Positions 58,241 through 64,000 of a stretch of DNA of 64,000 nucleotides are shown here, piece by piece. The stretch covers positions 558,001-622,000 of the forward strand of contig NZ_CP082839.1 in NCBI RefSeq assembly GCF_019930585.1. The letters are read 5' to 3'. How positions within the stretch are numbered: the first letter of the stretch is position 1; every line of letters begins with the position of its first letter. Source of the stretch: Sphingomonas nostoxanthinifaciens. Lineage in GTDB: Bacteria > Pseudomonadota > Alphaproteobacteria > Sphingomonadales > Sphingomonadaceae. The position numbers and the translations under genes were made by a program. The notes under the pieces are model-generated. The model did no database searches. It had not been told where the DNA came from and saw only the letters and a program-made list of their open reading frames with translations.

Positions 58241-58663
58241 ATGAAGATGCGTGTCCCGCTCGCCGCGCTGGCTGCCACGGCCATCGCCACCGTCGCCGTC
58301 GCGCAAGGCGCCGCCGATCTGCCCGACCGGCCGATCCGCCGCGCCGAGGTGATCGACGTGGTCAAGCGCCAGTTCGCCGCGCTCGATGCCAATCACGATG
58401 GGGTGGTGACCTCGGCCGAATTCGACGCGTTCCGCGCGAAGCAGGCGGCGGGCAAGGCCGAGGTTGCGGCGGGGCCGTTCGGCCATGTCGGCGGCCACTG
58501 GTTCGAGCGTGCCGACGCCAAGGGTGACGGCCGCGTCACCTTGGCCGAAGCCGAGGCGCGCCCGCTGCAGCTGTTCGACATGGCCGACGTCGACCATGAC
58601 GGCGTCATCAGCGCGCAGGAGCGCAAGGTCGCGACGATGATGATGTCGCTCGGAGGGCATTGA
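58241..58663 (+). CDS. Secreted EF-hand protein
   Basis: 140 residues with signal peptide MKMRVPLAALAATAIATVAVA. Three EF-hand calcium loops: DANHDGVVTSAEF, DAKGDGRVTLAEAE and DVDHDGVISAQE. Periplasmic calcium-binding. It stands between petC and an ion-channel gene that starts 18 nt after its stop, so the latter two are probably co-transcribed. No catalytic domain. Confidence 0.88.
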   Translation: MKMRVPLAALAATAIATVAVAQGAADLPDRPIRRAEVIDVVKRQFAALDANHDGVVTSAEFDAFRAKQAAGKAEVAAGPFGHVGGHWFERADAKGDGRVTLAEAEARPLQLFDMADVDHDGVISAQERKVATMMMSLGGH

Positions 58664-58681
58664 GGACCGGGGGGGTCGAAG

Positions 58682-59362
58682 GTGACGGAGCGCGCGGACA
58701 AGCTCGATCGGGTGCGGGGGGAGAGCGCACTCGGCGCGATCTTCGCGATCCAGTTCGTCACTATCTTCGTCGTCGCCCCGCTCGAGGCGATCGCGTCGCT
58801 GCCGCTGCAGGTGATCGAATTGCTGCGGCTCGGCCTCGCCGTCGTGACGATCCTCATCGTCGCGCGGAGCGTGCGGTCGCGCGCGATCATCGGCGTGGCG
58901 TCGCTGGCGACGGTCGCGGCATCGCTGCAATGGCGGCTGGGCGAACCGGCGGCGGTGGTTACCGCGGTCAAGATCCTCGTGACGATCGTGTTCGACCTCG
59001 TCGTCGCCGCGATGGTGGCGCTGGTGGTGTTCAAGGAGGGGCGGGTGACCGTCCACCGCATCCTCGGCGCGGTGATCCTCTATCTCTACGTCGCCCTGAT
59101 CTTCGCCGGCATCTTCGGCATGGCGTCGGTGACGCTGCATCCGGCGTTCAGCGGGCTCGCGCCCGATCAGCGCGGGCGGTTCGCCAGCCTGCTCTATTTC
59201 AGCCTCGGCACGCTGACGACCGGCGGCACGGGCGATCTGGTGCCGCTCCACCCGATCGTGCGCTCCATCGCCAGCCTCGAGTCCGTGATCGGCCAGCTGT
59301 TTCCGGCGACCTTGCTCGCGCGGCTGGTGACATTGCACGCGGCGGGGGAGACAAAAGCTTGA
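58682..59362 (+). CDS. Ion-channel-like membrane protein with atypical selectivity filter
   Basis: 226 residues, about six hydrophobic segments and a pore-loop motif before the last helix. The loop reads FSLGTLTTGGTGDLVPLHP; the usual potassium filter is T-V/I-G-Y-G-D, while here it is T-G-G-T-G-D. The general Ion_trans_2 architecture (LYFSLGTLTT, then SLESVIGQLFPATLLARLV) is kept. The channel function is likely but the ion selectivity may differ. GTG 58682 start. It overlaps no other gene and follows the EF-hand gene. Confidence 0.72.
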   Translation: MTERADKLDRVRGESALGAIFAIQFVTIFVVAPLEAIASLPLQVIELLRLGLAVVTILIVARSVRSRAIIGVASLATVAASLQWRLGEPAAVVTAVKILVTIVFDLVVAAMVALVVFKEGRVTVHRILGAVILYLYVALIFAGIFGMASVTLHPAFSGLAPDQRGRFASLLYFSLGTLTTGGTGDLVPLHPIVRSIASLESVIGQLFPATLLARLVTLHAAGETKA

Positions 59363-59412
59363 ACGCGCATGGGTTCATGGATCCGCAAGGCGGCGCTATA
59401 CATTATCGAATC

Positions 59413-59730
59413 ATGGTCCGCTTGCCCGCCCTCTTCCTCGCTGCAGCCTTGCTGCCGACGCTCGCCGTCGCCGAGACGCCGCCGGGCGTGGTCAGCCTGT
59501 CGCCCGAGCAACGGCTGGAGGCGATCAACAATGCCGACGGCAGCGGCGCCGATGCGGCGCTCGGCGGCGGCACCGACGGGCGCAAGGTGCATGGCGAGGT
59601 CGGCATGATGATCGGCACCGGCGGCGCACGTGGCATTTACGGCGTCACCGCCATCCCGCTCGGCCAGAACGGCACCGCCGTGATCGGCTTCGAAAGCACG
59701 CGCTTCAACAACAATTACTGGCGCCGCTAG
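59413..59730 (+). CDS. Small secreted protein of unknown function
   Basis: 105 residues with signal peptide MVRLPALFLAAALLPTLAVA. The mature part (SPEQRLEAINNADGSGADAA..., GEVGMMIGTGGARGIYGVT, AVIGFESTRFNNNYW) is Gly-rich, with no family recognised. ATG 59413 has only a weak ribosome site, so the start is tentative. It lies 50 nt after the ion-channel stop. Confidence 0.65.
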   Translation: MVRLPALFLAAALLPTLAVAETPPGVVSLSPEQRLEAINNADGSGADAALGGGTDGRKVHGEVGMMIGTGGARGIYGVTAIPLGQNGTAVIGFESTRFNNNYWRR

Positions 59731-59818
59731 ACCGCAGGCGCATGACGGCGTCGCAATGCGCGGCAACATCGGCGCAAGGCGGCAGAGCTAAAGTCGTCGG
59801 CTTTCCCAAGGGGTGTCG

Positions 59819-60709
59819 ATGCGATCCGTTCTGCTTGTCTCTTCCCTGCTCGCATTGACGGCGTGCGCGACCGAGCCGCATCGGCCGCCCCATGACGGTC
59901 ATCGTGGACCACCCGGAGGCCCCGGCAGCTTCCGTGGTCCGCCGGGTGGCGCGCGATTGTTCGTCAGCCCGATGGGCGAGCCGTTCCGCGGCGGCGGGCC
60001 CGACGCGCCGGCGCCGGCCGACGCGTGGTTCAAGGGCGCCGACCGCAACGGCGACGGCCAGATCACGCTGACCGAGATGATGCTGGATGCAGCCCGCTTC
60101 TTCCGCACGCTCGACGTCGACGGCAACGGCGAGATCGGGCCGCAGGAGATCGACCGCTACGAAACCGAGATCCTACCCGAAGTCCAGTCGGGCGAGAGCT
60201 TCGGCGGCGGTGGCGCCGGTGAAAGCGGCAGCCAGGGCCAGAGCGGCGGTCGCCACGGCGGCGGTCGCGGTGGAATGGGTGGCCCCGGTGGCGGCATGGG
60301 CGGCGGCGGCATGGAGGGTGGCGGCATGGGCGGCGGGATGGGCGGTCCCGGCGGCGGCATGGGTGGAGGAATGGGCGGTATGGGCGGCGGTGGTCGCCAT
60401 GGCGGCGGCCGTGGCGGCCCCAGCGGTGGCAGCCCCGGCGGCGAGGGCGGACCGTCGCTCCGCGGCGCGGCGCGCTTCGGCTATCTCGCTTTGCCCGAGC
60501 CGGTAATCGCGGCGGATACCGATATGAATCGCGCGGTGACGATGCGCGAGTTCCAGGCGGCGGCGCAACGCCGCTTCGGGTTGCTCGACGTCAATGGCGA
60601 CGGCGTGCTGACGCAGGCGGAACTGCCGCGCCTCGGCGGCCCCGGCGGTCGTCGGGGCGGGGGACGGCCGGCTGGCGATCGGATGCCGATCGAACCGGAG
60701 CAGCAATAG
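59819..60709 (+). CDS. EF-hand lipoprotein with Gly/Met-rich region
   Basis: 296 residues. Lipobox LLALTAC ends the signal peptide, so the protein is membrane-anchored. EF-hand loops: DRNGDGQITLTEM, DVDGNGEIGPQEID, a weaker one around DTDMNRAVTMREF, and DVNGDGVLTQAEL. Between them lies a long Gly/Met-rich repeat (nt ~60265-60440, units GGGMGG). ATG 59819 has AAGGGG upstream. Related in domain content to the EF-hand protein at 58241. glnD begins 8 nt later. Confidence 0.82.
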   Translation: MRSVLLVSSLLALTACATEPHRPPHDGHRGPPGGPGSFRGPPGGARLFVSPMGEPFRGGGPDAPAPADAWFKGADRNGDGQITLTEMMLDAARFFRTLDVDGNGEIGPQEIDRYETEILPEVQSGESFGGGGAGESGSQGQSGGRHGGGRGGMGGPGGGMGGGGMEGGGMGGGMGGPGGGMGGGMGGMGGGGRHGGGRGGPSGGSPGGEGGPSLRGAARFGYLALPEPVIAADTDMNRAVTMREFQAAAQRRFGLLDVNGDGVLTQAELPRLGGPGGRRGGGRPAGDRMPIEPEQQ

Positions 60710-60717
60710 CACGCGCG

Positions 60718-63525
60718 GTGCGTGACGAACCGCTGCGCGCGCCCTATCTGCAGGATATGGCGACCCGCTTCGATGCCCTGCCGCAGCGCCGCGCGATCAT
60801 CGACCGGCGGCGTGCGGCCGACGCGCTCGGCGCGATCGACGCCGGCGATCCGGCCGAGCGGCGTGCCCGCGCAACCGCCATCCTGCGTGCCGCGCTCGAT
60901 GCCGGGCGGGGGGAGATCGCGCGACGGCTGACCGCCGCCCCGACGCAGGGCAGCGACATCGCCGCCGCTTATGCCTTCCTGACCGATCAGATCCTGCGGC
61001 TGACCTACGATTTCACCACGCAGGCGTTGTTCCCCAATCCAAACCCCAGCGCGGCGCAGCGGCTCGCGCTGGTGGCGGTCGGCGGATACGGGCGCGGCGA
61101 GATGGCGCTCCATTCGGACGTCGACATCGCCTTCATCAGCCCGTGGAAGCAGACCGGCTGGGGCGAGCAGGTCATCGAATCGATGCTCTACACCTTGTGG
61201 GATCTCGGGCTGAAGGTCGGTCATTCCAGCCGCTCGCTCGACGAGATGGTGCGCATGGCCAAGAGCGACCTCACCATCCGCACCGCGCTGCTCGAGGCGC
61301 GCTACGTGTGGGGCGACCAGCCGCTCTACGACGAGGCCGCGCGTCGGTTCGAGCGCGACGTGGTGGCCGGCACTGCCCGCGCGTTCGTCGCCGACAAGCT
61401 GGCCGAGCGCAACCAGCGCCACGAGCGGATGGGCGACAGCCGCTACGTGGTCGAGCCCAATCTGAAGGAGGGCAAGGGCGGGCTGCGCGATCTCCACGCG
61501 CTCTTCTGGATCGGCAAATATGCCTACAATGTCCGTCATGTCGGCGAATTGGTCGACAAGGGGCTGTTGAGCGCGGCCGAGCTGCGGCGTTTCCGCCGCG
61601 CCGAAAACTTCCTGTGGGCGGTGCGCTGCCACCTCCACATCATCGCGCGGCGCGCCGAGGATCGGCTGACCTTCGACGTCCAGTCGGAGATCGCCTCGCG
61701 GATGCATTATGCCGATCGGCCCGGGCGGACCGCGGTCGAGCGCTTCATGCGCCATTATTTCCTAACGGCGAAGGAGGTGGGCGATCTCACCGCCATCTTC
61801 CTCGCGCATATCGACGAGACGTTTGCCGCGCGCGGGCGACGCTTCGGCCTGCCGACGATCGGCCGGCGGCGCCCGCGCGACCTCGACGGCTTCCTGCTCG
61901 ATCGCGGGCGCCTGTCAGTGCCAAGCGACGATTTCTTCGCCGAGGATCCGGTGCGGCTGCTGCGACTGTTCGCGCTGGCCGACCGACACGGGCTGGAGAT
62001 CCATCCGCAGACGATGCGCTGCGCCGGCCGCGATGCCCGCCTGATCGATGCCCGCGTGCGCGAGGACAAGACCGCCAACGCTCTATTCCTCGACGTGCTC
62101 GCCTCGCCGCGCGATCCCGAGCGGGTGCTGCGCTGGATGAACGAGGCGGGCGTGTTCGGCCGCTTCGTGCCCGACTTCGGCCGCGTCGTCGCGCAGATGC
62201 AGTTCGACATGTACCATCACTATACGGTCGACGAGCATACGCTCCACGCGATCGGCCTGCTGGCGCGGATCGAGAAAGGCGAGCTTGAGGCCGATCATCC
62301 GCTGGCGAGCGGGATGTTCAAGCAGATCGCCTCGCGCCGCGCGCTCTACGTCGCGGTACTGCTGCACGACATCGCCAAGGGGCGCGGCGGCGACCATTCG
62401 ATCCTCGGCGCCGAGATCGCCGAGCGGCTATGCCCGCGCTTCGGCATGACCGCCGCCGAGACCGACACGGTCGCGTGGCTGGTGCGCTACCACCTGCTGA
62501 TGTCGGCAACCGCGTTCAAGCGCGACCTGTCGGACTTCAAGACCGTGCTGGACTTTGCCGAGGTGGTGCAGAGCCCCGAGCGGCTGCGCCTGCTGCTGGT
62601 GCTGACGATCGTCGACATCCGTGCGGTCGGCCCCGGCGTGTGGAACGGCTGGAAGCGCCAGTTGCTGTGCGATCTTTACGCCGCCGCCGAGGAGGTACTA
62701 CGGCTCGGCCACAAACAGCGCGGGCGCGGCGAGCGGATCGCGCTCAAGCGCGCCGAGCTGGCGGTCGAGCTCGGCTGGAGCCGCACCCGCTTCGAGGCCC
62801 ATGCCGAGCGCTTTCCCGACAGCTATTGGGTGTCGGAGGGCGTCGACATATTGGAACGTAACGCCCGGTTGATCGCGGCGGCGGATGCCGGGCACAAGCC
62901 GCTGTCGATCGCGGCGCAGGCCGATACGCAGCGCGGCGCGACGCTCGTCAGCATCTATGCCGGCGATCATCCCGGCCTGTTCTATCGCATCGCCGGCGCG
63001 ATCGCGCTCGCCGGCGGCAACATCATCGACGCGCGCATCCACACGACGCGCGACGGCATGGCGATCGACAATTTCCTGGTGCAGGATCCGTTCGGCCACG
63101 CGTTCGACGATCCCGATCGTCTGCGCCGGCTCACCCAGACGATCGAGGATTCGCTCGCCGCGCGCGGGCAGATGGCGGCGCGCCTCGCCGCCAAGCCGCC
63201 GCCGCGCACCCGCGCGCACGCCTTCGAGGTGGTGCCGAACGTGCTGATCGATAACCACGCCTCCAACCGCTACACGGTGGTAGAGGTGAATGCAGGCGAC
63301 CGGCCGGCGCTGCTGCATGCGCTCGCTTATGCGTTGTTCCAGGCGAAGGTGACGATCCACTCGGCGCACATCGCCACCTATGGCGAGCGCGCGGTCGACG
63401 TCTTCTATGTGACCGATCTGCTGGGCGACAAGATTGAGAGCGCCGCGCGGCTGCGCACGCTGGAGCGGCTGCTGCTGGCGGCGGCCGGCGATGCGGCGGC
63501 GGAAGAGGCGCGCGCGGTCGCCTGA
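60718..63525 (+). CDS. glnD: [Protein-PII] uridylyltransferase / uridylyl-removing enzyme GlnD
   Basis: 935 residues, the main sensor of glutamine that adds or removes UMP on PII proteins. Domains in order: nucleotidyltransferase with GGYGRGEMALHSDVDIAF (residues 122-139), the GlnD-specific helical region (VEPNLKEGKGGLRDLH), an HD phosphohydrolase with VAVLLHDIAKGRGGDHS, and two C-terminal ACT domains (VSIYAGDHPGLFYRIAG; VVEVNAGDRPALLHALA). All key motifs are intact. GTG 60718 is the annotated start; ATG 60757 (MATRFDALP) is also possible. The stop is 2 nt from that of the convergent ferredoxin gene. Confidence 0.95.
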   Translation: MRDEPLRAPYLQDMATRFDALPQRRAIIDRRRAADALGAIDAGDPAERRARATAILRAALDAGRGEIARRLTAAPTQGSDIAAAYAFLTDQILRLTYDFTTQALFPNPNPSAAQRLALVAVGGYGRGEMALHSDVDIAFISPWKQTGWGEQVIESMLYTLWDLGLKVGHSSRSLDEMVRMAKSDLTIRTALLEARYVWGDQPLYDEAARRFERDVVAGTARAFVADKLAERNQRHERMGDSRYVVEPNLKEGKGGLRDLHALFWIGKYAYNVRHVGELVDKGLLSAAELRRFRRAENFLWAVRCHLHIIARRAEDRLTFDVQSEIASRMHYADRPGRTAVERFMRHYFLTAKEVGDLTAIFLAHIDETFAARGRRFGLPTIGRRRPRDLDGFLLDRGRLSVPSDDFFAEDPVRLLRLFALADRHGLEIHPQTMRCAGRDARLIDARVREDKTANALFLDVLASPRDPERVLRWMNEAGVFGRFVPDFGRVVAQMQFDMYHHYTVDEHTLHAIGLLARIEKGELEADHPLASGMFKQIASRRALYVAVLLHDIAKGRGGDHSILGAEIAERLCPRFGMTAAETDTVAWLVRYHLLMSATAFKRDLSDFKTVLDFAEVVQSPERLRLLLVLTIVDIRAVGPGVWNGWKRQLLCDLYAAAEEVLRLGHKQRGRGERIALKRAELAVELGWSRTRFEAHAERFPDSYWVSEGVDILERNARLIAAADAGHKPLSIAAQADTQRGATLVSIYAGDHPGLFYRIAGAIALAGGNIIDARIHTTRDGMAIDNFLVQDPFGHAFDDPDRLRRLTQTIEDSLAARGQMAARLAAKPPPRTRAHAFEVVPNVLIDNHASNRYTVVEVNAGDRPALLHALAYALFQAKVTIHSAHIATYGERAVDVFYVTDLLGDKIESAARLRTLERLLLAAAGDAAAEEARAVA

Positions 63526-63527
63526 GC

Positions 63528-63866
63528 CTATCTGCCCTGCATGTCGTGCGCACCGGGCGGGATGCGCACGGTGAGCTGGCCCAATCCTTCGTCCAGCCAG
63601 ATCTGGCAGGCGAGACGGCTGGTGCGGGTGACATGCGCGGCGAGGTCGAGCAGGTCGTCCTCGTCGGCGCTGGCGGGCGGCAGGCGATCGAAATCCTCGG
63701 GCGCGACGATCACGTGGCAGGTCGAGCAGGCCATCTGCCCCTCGCACGTCCCCTCCAGCGGCTGATCCGCCGCCTGCGCCACGTCGAGCAGGCGCTCGCC
63801 CGCGGGCGCCTCGACCGTGCGCGCGGGCGATCCGTCATGCCGCAGGAACCGCACCGTGACGCTCAT
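63528..63866 (-). CDS. 2Fe-2S ferredoxin (adrenodoxin type)
   Basis: 112 residues. Cluster Cys are in GTCEGQMACSTCHV (C-x5-C-x2-C) with the fourth in RLACQIWLDEG. Adrenodoxin/Isc-type ferredoxins donate electrons in iron-sulfur cluster assembly or to P450 enzymes. Its ATG overlaps the end of a cysteine desulfurase gene (ATGA), so a role in cluster assembly is most likely. Start 63866 follows GGAG. Confidence 0.92.
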   Translation of the reverse strand: MSVTVRFLRHDGSPARTVEAPAGERLLDVAQAADQPLEGTCEGQMACSTCHVIVAPEDFDRLPPASADEDDLLDLAAHVTRTSRLACQIWLDEGLGQLTVRIPPGAHDMQGR

Positions 63867-64000
63867 GCCCACTCCATCTGTCGCGCTGCGGCGGCGTTGA
63901 GCAAGGCGGCGGCGTCCGCCACCTCTTCCGCCGTCGTGTAGCGGCCGAAGCCGAGCCGAATCGAGCCGCGCGCCGCGCGATCGTCCAGCCCGATCGCGCG
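63863..64000 (-). CDS. Cysteine desulfurase, C-terminal end (partial)
   Basis: The last 45 codons, ending in the TGA that overlaps the ferredoxin start. The reading GSIRLGFGRYTTAEEVADAA is the conserved C-terminal region of IscS/NifS-type pyridoxal-phosphate desulfurases, which supply sulfur for iron-sulfur clusters. The active site and the start lie to the right of the window. Pairing with a 2Fe-2S ferredoxin supports this identity. Confidence 0.82.
   Translation of the reverse strand, partial: RAIGLDDRAARGSIRLGFGRYTTAEEVADAAALLNAAAARQMEWA

Noticed and set aside
60265..60440. Tandem GGCGGCATGGGC-like repeats considered as CRISPR or a noncoding satellite
   Set aside because: The repeats are in frame within an EF-hand lipoprotein, are irregular and have no spacers.

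Overview
The window is GC-rich, densely coded chromosomal DNA that reads as an alphaproteobacterium of the Sphingomonas group. This is an inference from gene content: a short prolyl-tRNA synthetase without the editing insertion, AddAB in place of RecBCD, single-permease Lol transporter, two PEP-CTERM proteins whose tails carry a Trp (PEP/PEA-x-x-W) signature, an alphaproteobacterial petABC operon, and many ATGA/GTGA-coupled starts. I see no rRNA, tRNA, CRISPR, phage, IS transposase or plasmid genes, so this is mostly core genome with small accessory patches.

Layout. 1-4.8 kb: tail of topA, a frameshifted GIY-YIG gene boxed in by palindromic repeats, proS, then the lipoprotein exporter genes (LolC/E-type permease, lolD). 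4.8-9.6 kb: a Tad-type mini-locus (TadG-like protein with a repetitive beta-solenoid-like body, two TadE-like pseudopilins), an unknown membrane protein and an O-antigen ligase/polymerase-like protein. 9.6-16.5 kb: dnaE, a secreted metallo-beta-lactamase-fold hydrolase and a GH92 glycosidase. 16.7-20.1 kb: a coupled minus-strand operon (CMD-family protein, patatin, 3-hydroxybutyrate dehydrogenase) and a divergent dienelactone hydrolase. 20.2-28.5 kb: DbpA-like RNA helicase, YaiI-family protein, two PEP-CTERM proteins either side of a YheS-type ABC-F ATPase, and uvrD. 28.6-38.4 kb: transporters (MHS-type MFS, DctA/GltP type, AmpG type), rsmD and an RsuA/RluB pseudouridine synthase, two lone receiver-domain regulators, an SDR, an EAL protein and a MarR regulator. 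38.5-43.5 kb: an S9 peptidase and a coupled trio (DUF3830, FAD oxidoreductase, bile-acid/sodium-symporter-type carrier). 43.5-50.4 kb: addB-addA-trxA ending in a strong terminator. 50.4-55.2 kb: L,D-transpeptidase, a Met/Asp-rich small lipoprotein, lipB, a membrane protein, a GNAT and hemF. 55.3-58.1 kb: petABC (cytochrome bc1). 58.2-64 kb: two EF-hand proteins, an ion channel with an odd selectivity filter, glnD, a 2Fe-2S ferredoxin and the end of a cysteine desulfurase gene.

Most of the window is ordinary. The features most worth a second look are: two families of palindromic intergenic elements (a 105-bp element present twice in opposite orientation, and a roughly 85-bp element present several times), the GIY-YIG frameshift between such repeats, leader hairpins that bury the ribosome binding sites of an MFS transporter and an RNA helicase, an attenuator-like hairpin plus T7 tract ahead of a PEP-CTERM gene, the DUF3830-oxidoreductase-carrier operon, and the Tad-like locus that lacks a visible secretion machine. 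I could not identify an obviously new multi-gene defence or mobile system; the DUF3830 operon and the orphan TadG-like surface protein are the best candidates for undescribed function.
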